Part shown: positions 1 to 12,700 of the stretch, in pieces
How the letters are laid out: every line of letters begins with the position of its first letter
How positions within the stretch are numbered: the first letter of the stretch is position 1
Assembly (NCBI RefSeq): GCF_036417845.1
Contig: NC_089982.1
Coordinates: 47,455,684 to 47,519,683, forward strand
Reading direction: 5' to 3'
DNA from: Apteryx mantelli
Taxonomy: Eukaryota > Chordata > Aves > Apterygiformes > Apterygidae
Length of the DNA stretch: 64,000 nucleotides
Made by a program: the position numbers and the translations under genes
The notes under the pieces: model-generated
Seen by the model: only the letters and a program-made list of their open reading frames with translations
The model's database searches: none
What the model was told of the DNA's origin: nothing

Positions 1-1119
1 AGAAAATTTGTTACATGCAATTTAGCATATGTCACTGAAAACATTTGGCAGAAATTCACATTAAATAAGGCCAATAAATATTTTATACTCCTCACAGTTG
101 TGGAGTTTCACCCTTGGGTTTGGGTTGAAGAAATGTCTTGCTTAAAATTGATAGAAATCCCAAGAAGATGGATGAAACAAAAATTCTGACCTGCTCCAAG
201 TGCTATGCCTTGGAAAAAACCTGCTGTGGTTGATGGTTCTTTGAAGCTCTGGCATCTGGAATTGCCACCTTGCTATCAAAAAAAGCCCACAAAGAAACCC
301 TCATAGGTAGAAAGTAACTTAGACACTTGACTCTGTGGCAAAATCAATAATCCTTCTTATTCTGTCTTTGTAGAATAGCTCTATGACAGGGTGCTTAGCT
401 GATTTTGAAAGAAAGCATAGTGTGTCTTCTATAACCGAAGCTGGAAAGTCTAAAAGCTGTCCTGCTTCGAGTATGTGCTGCCACTTAGTTTTAGAATTCA
501 AAATAACAGCTTTGACCCAGATGTGGAGTATGTTTGTGGGATTTAATATCTTTTGTATCTCAACAAGATGATTTTAATGTGCTTTCTTGCCATATAGATT
601 TACAACCTTATCTTATTTATTGTTTAAAAGAGCATAAAAGATAAGTAGAAATACTGGAAAGCAGCTCTGTATTGTACCATTCCAGCACAGAGCTATACCA
701 TGTCTGAAATCCCTGAGGTAAAAGGGATTGCAAATTTAACATTTTTCATTTTCTTAAAATGGAGGGGATTTGTTCTTGCAAATACTTAAACCTTTCAAAA
801 GGACATTTATAGAAAACATTAAAGAAACTTGGTGGCATAAGTGTGTAGAGGTATTGTTTTGGACTTGGTGAATAGCTTGCACTATTGTTTTCTCCATTCT
901 TATAAGTTATTGATCAGAAATTTGAAAAGCAGCTGCTGACTTCTTGGAAATGGACCGTAGGCTGCTCCTTAAAGGCTAGCATTATCCCAAGGTAATTCTG
1001 TGTTGGAACCCATGGACGTTCTTCAAAGCCAGTGAGTGTATTTAGATAAAGTTAGTTAGTTTGTTTGTTTCCTGGATGTTTGGCAAAATAATGTAATAGC
1101 TTCATTAGTCCCATCTCAC

Positions 1120-1133
1120 TTTTTTTTTTTTTT
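1120..1133. repeat. Poly(T) run, 14 nt
   Basis: This is an uninterrupted run of 14 T. On the minus strand it would be a poly(A) stretch, but no retroposed body or target-site duplication is visible beside it. Confidence 0.85.
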
Positions 1134-1650
1134 ATGATCTTGTTATCCTACCAGGAAAGGGAATTGTTAAAGCACTATAAAATTTCTGTATTTCTGATAG
1201 TAATGAGAACAAATAATGGTGGACCTTTCATTGTATTTTGCATACTGTATAAATGGATCAGTCATCAATTAACAATTCACCATTAATTGGTTCAGAAACA
1301 CCTTATGCTTTTTCTTTGCTCACTTCGCCCTCTTGCACATAGCTGTGCTTGCTGCATGCTGTGGGAAGGCGACCAAAGGGAAAAGGAGAGCAAGAATTGT
1401 GATTCACCCTGCTTGTGGTCACAAACAGGAATTAGGATGGAGTAGGATCAAGAGGAAAAGAGACACAGAGATGTCTTGTAAGGAGGGCTCAAGTGGTGGT
1501 TGTGGCTGTGGCAGGGGGAAAGGTGATATTTAGCTGACTTCTAATAGGTGACTTGTAAGCACGCAGAGGGATGGAGAGTTCTCATGTAAAACTACTAAAT
1601 GCTGATTCCATAAAATTATAGTGCAGGTTGTATTTTAGCTTTTAGTAAGT

Positions 1651-1680
1651 GTTTTTTTATTTTGTTTTGTTTTGCTTTTT
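1651..1680. repeat. T-rich (TTTTG)-type simple repeat
   Basis: This T-rich stretch contains consecutive TTTTG units at about 1659-1675. It is ordinary low-complexity vertebrate DNA. Confidence 0.75.
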
Positions 1681-3329
1681 AGCACTTGCATATGTCAGTA
1701 ATTAATTTTCCTTATTTAATGAGTCACTTTGCTGCTTTAGTTACCAATCAGCAGGAATTTAAAAAGTTTTCCTTCCCCCAATTTTTTTAAGAACTTTTGT
1801 GGAGTTGAAACAAAAAAAAAAATTGCCTTTCTTTGAAGAACTCAAAGATTAAAGACCCAGAAATGATATCTCTTTAAAGAGTTATTTTGCTGAATTGAAG
1901 ATGGTTTTCTTCAGCTAAAAGATGAAGAAATTTATGAAAAGATTTGTTTAAGCAGATGTGTCAGAGCTTTCCCTCAGTGCCTGTGTAAAATGGATTCTGT
2001 CTTTCAAAGCTGTTTAGTGAGTAACTGAGTTTTGTTGGTGAGGGCTGTATTATAATAGTAGTAACAGTAGCTTGGGGATTCACGATAGACTTGGTTCTTA
2101 ATATATTATTCCTGTATATTTGTCTTTTCTCTTTCCTTATTTTGGAAAACATAGCATACAAACTGTTAGTTCATTCCTTCAGAGAGACCCAATAACTTTG
2201 TAAGGGGTGTGTATGTGTGTATATGCGTCTACAGTTCAGCGTAATGCTTTACAAGCCAGCCAACACCAGGGAATTTTAGCAATATATTCCCAGCGCTGTT
2301 AGCATATCTGGGGAACCAGGGTAAAACACCAAGGCTCGTCTGTCCAGTTCTGCTGAGTGTAACACCAACTGAAAAATTTTACTGCAAGTCTCTAAGGAGC
2401 TGACCAATAAAATTTTTGCTGGCTTTTGTGCTGTGACAGTCTGCTGCTCTTCAATGATTTGGAAATTCATCTACTTTTTTGATTTCCTTCTGTCAGAGGA
2501 CTGCAGATGATTTAAGTTTAGAAACCTTATACACACTTGTCATTAAATTCAAGGTAACTCTTGTGCTCTCTTTTTGGCATTATTGTAGCAAACTACGGCT
2601 TTTATATTGAACACTTTCAGAATTGCACATAATGATATAGAGATTCAAAAGAAGATATTCTACAGAATTTTAATTGTATGCTATTACTTTAGTTAGTCCA
2701 GGGCTCAAAATGAGAAAATGAAGATATGTGGAGACAGTAGCTTTTACTTTTTTTTCCCCTCTATTCCATTGGGTTGATAGTCATGCTACTAGAGTGGAAG
2801 AGAAAATCTTCTCAAAATTTTATTTTTCCTTGGAATGAAAGATCAATTTCTGCAGCTGATGGACTTATGTTATTCTGTTATCCATGCAGGCTTTTTATAA
2901 AGCTCAGCTGTTAACTTTTAAAGTTTTTAGGGTTCTTTCTCCCTAGACTTTATCAAATAGAGCACTTTATTTGCCACCTCCATACTAAAGAATTCATAGA
3001 ATGTTTTCTAATTTCCCATTTTCCTGTGTATATTCTTTCCTTCTCTCTTATTTTTTGGCTGTGATTCAGCAGGATTTTTTTTTTTATAATGTGCTGACCC
3101 CGATGATAAAAGGCCCTTCATGAACAAAATTAGTCTACTGAAGTATGCTTTACCGAGACATGGCGCTATACTGTTGCTTCATAAAATCACAGGTGCTCAG
3201 ATATTGTAAAAATGAGTTATATTAATTTAGATTGATAACTCCCAATATTTTGGAAGAAGGGGATGTGCCACTCATGAAAGGGCGAAGTACTGAAGGTCTG
3301 CAATTTATCAATTTTGGGACAGTGCCCTT

Positions 3330-3340
3330 CCCCCCCCCCC
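3330..3340. repeat. Poly(C) run, 11 nt
   Basis: Eleven consecutive C residues lie in an otherwise AT-rich context. The run is likely to be length-polymorphic and prone to sequencing error. Confidence 0.85.
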
Positions 3341-5120
3341 AGTGTAATATCCTTCATTCTCTCCCATGTCTTTGCTGGTTCCTGAGAAGTCTGCCTAAAT
3401 AAAGACACATTTTGTAATATTTGTCACAAATTGGACTTTTGTAGGTCAGCATTTTTCATGGGTGTTCCTGCAGTCCTGTTGTTTCAGTTAGCCACTATAT
3501 GTTTTTTGGCTGCATGACTAAAATATTAGTGTGGAAATAGCTCTCTAAAAAACTTTTAATCTAAAAAAGGGGAATGTGAATTTCAATAGCACTGGAACTG
3601 TTTATGCTAATTTATTAAAAGCCATGTGCACAAATATCACTCCTGTAGGGGAGGATTCTGTTTTCTGAGGATTGGATCTGATCACTTCTGCAGAAAGTTT
3701 TGTAGGAAATTCTAAGACACTATCCTGGATTTTGCAATCAAAAGTAATCTTTATGCACATCAGTTTTGAAACCTCATTACATCATCAGTGCAATAATATA
3801 AATGTTCTAAAGCATCTGCCTTAATCTGAAAAGTAAACTGAAGAGATTTTGATATACCAGTACCCGGTCTACATAAGTATTACCAGCAGATGTCAGGCAT
3901 TCACTTCGTAAAGTAACCGAGCTTGAAAACTGTCCATTTTCACTATAGGATAGAAGAAACTTTCATTTTAACTTTAGATACGTAGTGCTTTTGTGCAGTT
4001 TGTTATCTGTTAGACTTGAGAGAATTTAAGTTAATGAGTGAGTTTTCAGGCTTCTTTGTATTTAAGATTGAGCCTGCCTGCCACTGTTTGTGACATTTAT
4101 GAATATGTCACATATTTATGAATGCCACCTATAATATGGTAAGAAATGAGTCAAAATGGTGTGCAGATGTACATAAATGAGGTCCTTGATTTTATCTTCT
4201 CTAGACACTAAATGCCCAGTGACATATGAGTACTGTTTAGTTTAATCCCAAGACTTGACCAAGAATCTATTGCAAATGAGAGAATCTACAGTAAAGCCCA
4301 TGACTGGAGTGGGGACACTGAGACTTTATTCTCGTCTCTCCTACAAATTTTTTGTGGACCAGTGGGGAAGTTACAGATGATAAACCATCATACAGAGTTT
4401 TAAAATTTTTAGGAGCAGTGGTTGGTTACTTCATAAGTGCTTGAAACCTAATTCATTGTGCATGTAAGTCCATATATTAACTTTGAATTGCATGGGTAGA
4501 TGTTATTGCATAGAATGATAAAGACTGGACAACATCATCCCTCTTGTTCTTTCTGATGGTCCGTTGTTGTTGAAAATTGCCTTAAAGCTATCTGCAATGT
4601 ATTTATTAACTGCCAGCTAAATGTTTCCTGTAGGAAACAAAATAAAAATATTTTTCTTAAATATTTGGGTGGTGGAGCACAAATAACTGTCTTTGAAGTA
4701 GTGTGGTGTTTCTGTGCTGATCACTGTATTGATCTCCTTCTTTAAGACTATGTCTATACTCCGAATGTTTACCCATGTGAAGTGGGAACAGTTGCTTTGC
4801 AAAGAGACAAGATACCCCCAGTCCGTTGCTAGTGATGCAGCAACACAAGCCTCAAAGCAGTCTTGGTAAAAATGACAAAAAGGATTCGGGATGAAATGGG
4901 AAGAGCTGCCTTGACAGTTCCCACTGAACTAGAAACAAACCACTATTTTTATTCCTCTCCTTACCCAACTTTAGCTACTGTAAATAAAAAGGACCAAAAT
5001 AACTGGCATTCAGAACTGCTGGCATAAGAGAATATTATGTTGTAAGTATACATGAGAGAAAGAGGGAGGGCTATGTATACTGGGCTTTTTGCACCTCTTC
5101 CAGAATGTGTGTGGGCTAGG

Positions 5121-5155
5121 TTTTTGTTTGTTTGTTTTTGTTGTTGTTGTTTTTT
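5121..5155. repeat. T/G simple repeat (TTTG and TTG units)
   Basis: A run of TTTG units passes into four TTG units and then T6. It is low-complexity DNA with no element body recognised beside it. Confidence 0.8.
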
Positions 5156-5869
5156 CCCTTCATGCACCAGCACTAGGAAAGTGGTTTTGGTCAAAAACAA
5201 AATTGAAAGGCAAAGACTAGATCTGCTACAAATAGATGTCAATAGTATTTTAAATGTGCAGCACTAGTGCTAAGCCCAGATAAGATATGAGAGAGGATGA
5301 CCTTCTGTACATGTGACGGATTTGGAGTGAGATCTTGCACGCTTCTGCTGCCCATGACACCTTGGCTCAAGAGCTTATGCCTCAGAAGAAAGTACCCTGT
5401 CAGTGGTGAAGAGAATTAAGGAAATTATTGTTAGGCACTGTTTTCTTCAAAAGAATAAAGTGTAACTATTCTTTAGTCATGCACAGCGTTTTCATCACTA
5501 TCTGCTTAAAACTGTGCTTAGCGGTTGGTGATGGTCAGTATTACCCACTTGGTAGCCTCCAGCACGGTTAGGTCTGCATGCCCTTCTCTCAGACCTCAGC
5601 TAGCTCTGCACTGCAAGAGGTTCAACCCAAAGGTTACCCTCAGTGGTTGGAGCCAAAGCCTGAGAACAGCTCAGACATAGGCATCCGGCCCCTCCAAGAC
5701 ATGCACAAAATAACTTCTGGGATGGAGCAGTGTTTCAAAGATTGCTTGGAACAAATAATGCAGTAAGAGACAGAAAGCAGTAACCCCGTCAACCAATTAA
5801 TTTGTGTGAACTGTGAGAGGCCCTTTGGAAACGTCCTCTCTTTGTGGGAGTGTTGGCTATAAACCCATC

Positions 5870-6095
5870 ACAAGCGTGGCCAGAGGCAGTGCAGTGAAGC
5901 CTCCCCGTAGCTGCAAAGGCACCGACGCAGCTCGCGGAGTGGCAGCACCCGCGGGTGCCCTAACGCTGGAGCTGACTGTGCCTCCCAAGAGCTTCTATTG
6001 CTTTAGCAAGACGGTGCTAGCGCACCCAGCTCTGTTTGAGGAGCAGCAGCCTCTGTTGCTGGGGATTTGCAGTTTCTCGCCTGCGCAGTGAGTCT
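5870..6095. promoter_or_regulatory. CpG-rich patch, possible small CpG island
   Basis: About 13 CpG dinucleotides fall in about 225 bp and GC is raised to nearly 60%, in contrast to the CpG-poor AT-rich DNA on both sides. It includes a perfect 14-bp palindrome at 5945-5958 centred on CCGCGG. A donor-like signal (GCA followed by GTGAGTC) lies at the right edge near 6088. The patch is short for a classical promoter island. It could be an orphan CpG island, an enhancer, or a GC-rich exon of an unrecognised transcript. The frame open across 5813-6091 starts at GTG, not ATG, and matches no family I know. Confidence 0.4.
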
Positions 6096-6100
6096 GGGGC

Positions 6101-8480
6101 ACCAGGGCCTCATTCAGCCTGCTAGTGACTGACCATAAAGGCTGTCTGTTCAGGAAAACTCCTGCCCAAGAGGAGGCTGTAACCCAGCAGTAGGTGTATG
6201 TCACTGATCCTCAGCGTGAGAGGGTTAATTTTTGGCCTGAGTCTGGCTTTTCAGCTTAGGCTCTAGGGTCTTATGTTCATAGTTTTGAAAACACCTGGTA
6301 TTGATCAAGATAATGGCATGTAAAACATGCACCAGGAGAAGGTTCAGGTTTAAATATAAAACAAGTGAAAATGTGTACAACTGTTCAGGGTGCTAACAGC
6401 ACGGTCTGCAGCCTTGCAGATAGTCCTGTGTGATCTTTTCCCGCAGGAGAAATTACTAATATCTGTTCCCTACGGATGCAAAGGTATTTTTTCATTAGCA
6501 GTATTAGAATGCACCAAGCAGCCTTCTGAAGAGTTAATCATGGAAATGGAAACACATAGCAAAAATATTCTAAAATCAATCAAATAATAAACCATTCACT
6601 GTTATTAAATTATATTGATGGTTCAGATAATCTTTCATTAACACTCTGTACTAATACTCTGAGCTAGATTTCATTTTTAAAAAGCGATTGAAGAATAGGT
6701 ACTGAGAGAAAGCATTCTTGCAGGTCGCTAGATGGCACTGTTACATATAGCACTAATTTTTTTATTTTTTTTTAATGTACAAGCAAGCTTTTAACATCGA
6801 GAGAAACTGGCCTTTTTGAGACAGTTTTCATGGGTAAAAGTGCAGCAAACAAGAAGGGAGTTAATCTTATCGTAGGGCTGTTCCTTGATGTAATCCCCAA
6901 AAGAGAAGTATTAGTGATGGTTGTGGGCAATTGTGTTCAAGGACTGTCAGTATTTTGTGAGAAATAAAGAAATTGCACTAGATCTGTTCAGAGTTTGTGT
7001 CATTGTGTCCCTTCATGAAAAGGCAGCTTGCAAGATCTTGGCATCTGCTGTTGCTTCTTGGCAGCTGGGTAACACTGTGTCTAGATTGCAATGTTTGTTA
7101 AAACTTGCACATATTTTGTAAAATAAGACTATTCTGCTTATATTTGTGTTTGATTACATCTAGACCCACTATTATGAGGGTGACTTCTCACTTAAACTGG
7201 GGAAATTTGTTTCAGGAAAGCAGCACTTGACAGAATCTAATGTGAATATACTGCACTTGTGTCATGCTCAGAAATTCCTCCGGTATCAAAGGGAGTTCCA
7301 CAGACATAACAAGTGAAGAACACGCAACACAAATACTACATGCAATGAATTACAGAGGGGAAAAGAAGCTTTTCAGTCTCCTTCACTTATCCCCATGTGC
7401 CTGGCTATTGCACAGCAGATGGGGTCGAGTGACCTCTTCATGTACATGCAGACTCACACCCATTAATCTTGAAGGGAGGTGAGATTCCACAGTATTTCGG
7501 AACATTTTTTCCCCTTGTGCTGAAATACAGAAACACAATAGGGAAATGAAGCCTTGATGATGCATTGACTTTACACAAATGGCATATTATTTTAAGATTA
7601 AAATCATATTCCTTTTCCTTTTTACTTGTAAAGGATCATAAAACAGTATTGCACAAGAGGGGTGCATTTTATTTACTGTTAAACTTTGTGGCCATGTGAC
7701 TTCTTAAGTAAGTTCATATTAAATAAGGAAACAAATTTCTTATACAATGCTAATCATTAGCAAATAGAATTAAATGTTACTTTTTTTTTTTTTGACAGGG
7801 CATTGAAAACTTATCCCAATAGTTTTCTCAGGCTTTGTTACGAATAGATAAGTTTCCATTACTGTTGTTCATTCATGAGAACAAGGGAAATGATGCAGGA
7901 TGAGCTGGTGAGAAAATTTAGAGGAAACAATAGTAATGACTCACAGCTAAAGTCTGTGCCTTACAAATTCCCACCTTACAAAGAAAGTCTTCTAAAGAAA
8001 ACTCAAAATAATGTTCTAGCCAAATCAAAAGAAACACGATGTCATGCAAAGTTTTGTTTCATTTTAAGAAGCAAGCCAGTTTGCTTGTAATTTTGTTTCG
8101 AAGTTTTTTATTGGATTAATGGAATGCTAATAATTGATTGCCCAATAACTTGTCTTCAGAGACCACCCTTCTTTGAAGACTTAAAGGAGTTGAACTCTGT
8201 GTAGAGTTGAGTGTTTTCATTAGAGTTAAGTTTCTCCACTCTTTCGAACTGTCTTTTGAAGAGTTTAGCAGAATACCTGCAGTACCTCAGAGGCTTAGGT
8301 CTTTAAAAAGGTAAATTCAGCATGGCAATATTACAAAAAGTAGCACCAAAGCAGGAACACAGTGGCCAAAAGAAGAGTATGCACTGTATTGTGATAAGCA
8401 ATATACTGTGATGGGGTTTTGTGTTTTAATTTTTTTGCACTTTGCACATTTGTGATAATGAAATGATGTTTTCAAACACA
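6101..8480. other. AT-rich non-coding stretch
   Basis: Apart from the CTCF-like motif near 6.73 kb and a T-rich run near 7.78 kb, nothing is recognised. Open frames at 6390-6587, 6921-7121, 7264-7482 and 7875-8090 are short and unrelated to any family I know. Confidence 0.65.
6724..6742 (+). promoter_or_regulatory. CTCF-like binding motif
   Basis: The plus strand reads GTCGCTAGATGGCACTGTT. Its core CTAGATGGCACT matches the well-known CTCF core (C, two variable bases, AG, purine, G/T, GGC, then A/G and C/G). CTCF marks insulators and chromatin-loop anchors, and motif orientation decides the looping partner; this one points along the plus strand. The match is by eye only, and occupancy cannot be judged from sequence. 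Confidence 0.45.
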
Positions 8481-8482
8481 AC

Positions 8483-8609
8483 TTTCCCTCTCTCTGCCTT
8501 TCTCTCCCTCTAAGTTCTTTTGCCAATGGCTTTTTCCTAGCTAATGTGTACAGCTCCCTCGGAGTTTCCCTAGTGCTCTTCTTTGAGACTACACTTGGGA
8601 ACAAACCAG
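8483..8609 (+). other. Possible exon: strong acceptor tract plus 95-nt open segment (8515-8609)
   Basis: A pyrimidine tract at 8483-8511 ends in AAG at 8512-8514, a strong-looking splice acceptor. The next 95 nt end in CAG, with GT at 8610-8611 as a possible donor that continues TAAG, which is weaker than consensus. Skipping one base, the segment is open for 31 codons (beginning SFANGFF and ending ETTLGNKP) with a hydrophobic middle. I recognise no domain. The pairing may be chance, since pyrimidine tracts are common in vertebrate introns. Confidence 0.15.
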
Positions 8610-9452
8610 GTTAAGCACTGGGTTTTACTGGTGAGAAAGGTGCTCATATGAACAGTCATTCTTCTGTGTTGGAAAGCAGAAAAGAATCCTATCTTGGGGA
8701 AATTGAGTTCAGCGTAGTAAGATTCTTATCTGCTGCTGGTATGTGTTTCTGCATACGGCTTCTGTTACATGACTGTGTAGAAAACTTATTTTCTTATGAA
8801 TGCTTGTAGCTATCATGTTAGAAGAGTCTTCTTATCTGGGAGTTCAAGTTAAAATTACAGAAGCTGTATTTTTAGTTGTGATTTGCTGTGTATATAGCCC
8901 TGAGAACACTCATAGGCTAACATTGCCAGTTAATCCACTAAACAGAAAACATACTGTGTCTCCTGCAGTCATTTTCAAGTTAATTTATCAGTGCTCCTTA
9001 ACCATGTCTGACAAACTCTTTAAACTGTCATCTACAAGAGTGACTCTTAAAAGTGTATATGTTCAATCTTTTTATAGTAAAAAGCACACTAAGCATTTTT
9101 ATATAGGTAAATTAATGTTACCATGTTACTAGATGTTTTAATGTTTGTCTACTGAAAATCTTTTCAGAATCTCTAAATATGCTGTAGAGTGAGCAATTCA
9201 AGAAAAATACAACCTCGGACCATGCACAGATGTAGTGAAATGTGAAAGGCAGTACAGAAATTCACAGAGCAATATTGTCTAAATAAATGGACATACCATG
9301 ACAGTTACTAAATGTGTAGTGGATCACAAAAATGAGATAATGTTTACAAGCATGACCGTATGGTCCATTTCTGCGAACATTTCATTTTTGCTATCAGTCT
9401 ACTTTTGATTTTTTTTAGCTTCTTCTGCTTTATATTCCTTCTAATATGGTTG
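8610..9452. other. AT-rich non-coding stretch
   Basis: A 110-codon plus-strand frame opens at 8800 and ends at 9132. It matches nothing I know, and frames of this length are expected by chance here. No repeat or RNA gene is seen. Confidence 0.55.
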
Positions 9453-9723
9453 TTTCTTTACTTTTTGTTTCCCCCAACAGCTATTCCTATACACCAAGCA
9501 CTTTGATCAAATACTAAACTTGATTCAGTGGATTACTGCAATTTTGCAAAGGTGGTACCATGGCCCCAAAGAGGGACATCAGTATCTTCACTTGGTATGC
9601 CTGTGGACCACATTTGGATTCCTGGAAACTTTGTTCATTGCAGGACAAAGTGAAAAAAATTCATTTCAAACCTTCATTGGTGTGTACTCTGAGTTCAGTC
9701 TTAAAAGTATTTGTTTTGTATAA
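9453..9723 (+). other. Possible exon: consensus-like acceptor followed by an 80-codon open frame
   Basis: A T/C-rich tract ending CCCCCAACAG at 9480 is a good splice acceptor. The frame starting exactly at 9481 (LFLYTKHFDQ...) stays open until the stop at 9721-9723. A moderate donor (CTTG before GTATGC) after 9594 would give a 114-nt exon, 38 codons in phase 0/0. A weaker donor lies after 9551. Residues such as QWITAILQRWYHGPKEGH look protein-like, but I recognise no family. The alternatives are a decayed mobile-element fragment or chance. Confidence 0.17.
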
Positions 9724-12700
9724 ATTAACTGTAGACTTTCAGATGGATGCCTATAAATGGATCTAGGTGCTATGTTATCCTTAGTGAAGCTAATAAACAT
9801 TTTTTCTAGTAGAAAAAAACAAGTAGCAAATGCAAAAAACACTTCTCAGATTCCAATTTTAAGGGATTCTTTTTGGAAAGAAAGAAAAGTCTTAAAATGC
9901 ATCTTTGATAACATAGAGCTATTCTAATTTGTGTCCTTTAAAACATTACATTGTTGAATTCACAAATTGCAATAACAATTTGAAATGAAAATTCAGAGAA
10001 TATAGAAATATGAAAGTATAAAAGATGTATGTGAACATGGAAGGAGGAGACAGCTGTGGTTTTTTTTCCTAATTATTTTTCTTAAATCTTTATTACACAA
10101 ATGAAGCAGGAAAGAAGTTAACTTTCAGCCTCCTCATAAAGTAAAAGTTTGAGCTTTTCCCGTTCTTAAAAGTGCTCTCTCAAAGAATTTCAAATGATCA
10201 TATAGAGGTTTGGTTCAAAATCACTGTGGTCTTCAAATATGGATGTTAACAATAAGCTGCCCAAGTATCATCCAGTTTGTATTTCTAAAGAAAATGTGCT
10301 TACCTTTCCATCTCCATATGTCACACATGACATTGTTTAGTCATCCTTATTAAGCAACCTCTTCTGGTTAAATCACTATTTTGACTTGTCATAGAATAAT
10401 CTTTACTGATAAATAGCTTAAGTAAATCAGACCACTACTTCTTTCTGCTTGGCCATGATCTGCTGTGGAGAGCTGTGCTCTTTCTCAAATCTATTACTTT
10501 GCGTTACCTTGTTTTGTGCTGTTCTGTAACAACCTGAAATAAAGAGCTTTCAGCTTTATCAGTGCAGAAGCAGCGGTACTACTACTGCTTACGTAGTAGT
10601 CCAGAATACAACCAGGGGCTGTTTGCGACTCCTGCCAGCTCCTCACAGTGCTACTGCTTTCAACAAGATTAATTGCTAGTTGATCTGAAACCTGTGCTGA
10701 GCTTCTGGTTCATATGGATGTAATTTGGTAGCATGAAAGGCTGTCTATCGGGCGATATACTGCTATAGTTTAAATAATTTGGGCTGGAATTTCATTATAG
10801 AGCTAGGTGTCTAACTCCTAATGAAGTGACTAATACCTGCATGGTGGGGAGATGTCTGTGTTGCAAATGAGCGGGCCTAAAAACTCAGACCTCTGCAGGA
10901 GCACTTTGCTGAGCCTGGGCTAGTAAGTCTTCGCTCTGCTCTCCTCATGAGTTAATTTGTGCCGATGTGCTTGTGCTGTTATGGTTCTGGATCCAGCTCA
11001 GGGATCTCTGCACTGTATTACACTGTACGATATACATGTTACTCTATCCCTTGTGAGATTTTCCTGTGAGTCAGAGCTAAGTGTGCTAGCTGGAGGCAGT
11101 AACAGACTAATGTGTAATTTGAACCAACAAGTGGAGAGGGATAGAAACCCTTAAAAAGGGAATATGTAAACAAGGAAACTAAGAGTAAAAGAGACTGGTA
11201 TTCTGTTTCTGGAACTACTGAATTCTCTCTGTGGCTTGAGACCAGTTATTTATTCACTGCCTTTATTTACTCATCTGCAAAATAAGGATGATAATTATTT
11301 ACCTCATTGGAAGTTATAATGATTCATTAGTTTATTTTTGAAGAGCTTCGTGACAGCTGAAGCTCACCAGCACACACGTACACAAATGTCCAGTGGCCAG
11401 GAGCTAGCAGCTCAGTTATGCTGACCCTTGCCCAAACAGCTGGCTCCACTTCTTCAGCAGGGAGGCTAGGATGTCCTGTTTTCTCTATTCCTGCCCCAGC
11501 TTTTTATTTTTATATACAATAGTTTTCCCCCAGAATCTGTTCCATGGAGTCCTTTATGAGTGTTCCCATAAACCTGAAGCCAAACTGCTATGTAGACTTG
11601 TGATGACTGGGGGAAGGTGGTCCTGTGCAAATGATATCTAAAAGTGTTAAAGAATTGGGTTTCTCAGGAATATTAAAAACTAGAAAGTTTGATCTGCTTG
11701 CAGGGAGGGGAGATCTACTAGTGTTGGCAAAGAGAAGGTACCCAGGGATATTACAGGAGATGTCAAGTTAAAGAAGTGAAAATAATAGCATAGTTTTTCA
11801 CAGAAGTGAAAAGAACAAAAAGTTGTAGATGAGACCTATTTCACAGTTGATGTAAATGAAAATATAAGCTGTATTGTGTTAGCAAACTGGGAAGTGTTTG
11901 CCTTGCAGTTTTTGCATGTAAAACTGGTGGGTGGGCAAGTTCTGCTGATGCCCTATACAAGCCGCCTTCTGGCTTGCAAGAGATATTAGCGTGATGGTAT
12001 TTAGAAACTATCATAAAGTTTTTGAGGTTACTAAATTAAAGTTGCCTTTGCTTGTCAAGTAATGTGCAGGTAATATCTTTCAGAATATGTGAACTTACAT
12101 GAGATATGAAATAAAATAAGGCTTTTTGCATGTTTGGTAGGTGGGTTTTTTTTCTTTTTTTTACAAACAGAACTTCAGACTATAAACAAGAAAATAATGA
12201 CTAATGGATATTTGTCCTGTTACAAATAAGTCAGCAATTTCAGAAAGCTATTTTTTGAACTAAAAATATTTAGTTTTGCCAGTAAACTTTGAAAAGCTGC
12301 ATCGAGATAGAAGGCATCTTTTTACGGAAAACTCAATTAACACCATATGCAATAAATTATGATTCATGCAGTATGGATTAAATTGTGGTATCAAAGTGCA
12401 GCTGATCTGTTTGAGATAAAGTAAAGAGAAATTGCTACTCATTGCTGATGTAATGCACCAGAAATTTGTTTGTCTCATAATCAAGATTATTGAACGAAGT
12501 AGTTGTGGTTACAAACAAGCTAAAAGCTGCTGAAATGTTTATATAAAAAGACTAATGATCAAATTTAAGTCCTGTTCAAATTAAGCAGTCCTTAGGTTTT
12601 TTCAGACTCGAGTCAGTCGTGAATTACTGTAGCAAATCCTTGCAACTGAGACTGCTTCATTTTTTTCATAGATAATCTAAAAACGAATATTCTCTTATTC

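Larger units (their letters stand above)
1..5560. other. AT-rich non-coding stretch, no gene recognised
   Basis: No protein, RNA gene or transposon is recognisable on either strand. The stretch holds only simple-sequence runs: 14 T at 1120-1133, a T-rich (TTTTG)-type run at 1651-1680, 11 C at 3330-3340 and a T/G run at 5121-5155. Open frames of 60-93 codons occur on both strands (for example minus 319-573, minus 2276-2470, minus 4961-5242), but their number and length match chance at this base composition. It reads as intergenic or intronic vertebrate DNA. Confidence 0.7.

Noticed and set aside
2276..2470. Minus-strand 64-codon frame preceded by AAAAAAGTAG, resembling an exon
   Set aside because: The upstream tract is purine-rich rather than pyrimidine-rich on the coding strand and there is no convincing donor, so it is not supported as an exon.
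4500..4560. ATAGAATGATAAAGACTGG resembling the CR1-type 3' region
   Set aside because: The match to the repeated ATTCTATG-like tail and adjoining consensus is too weak and no further CR1 sequence follows.
8800..9132. 110-codon plus-strand frame starting with ATG or an alternative start
   Set aside because: A few frames this long are expected by chance at this base composition, and no family or motif is recognised.
10578..10600. 8-bp hairpin (ACTACTAC ... GTAGTAGT) as a possible small RNA or terminator
   Set aside because: The stem is only 8 bp with a 7-nt loop, far too short for a microRNA precursor, and simple repeats of this kind are common.
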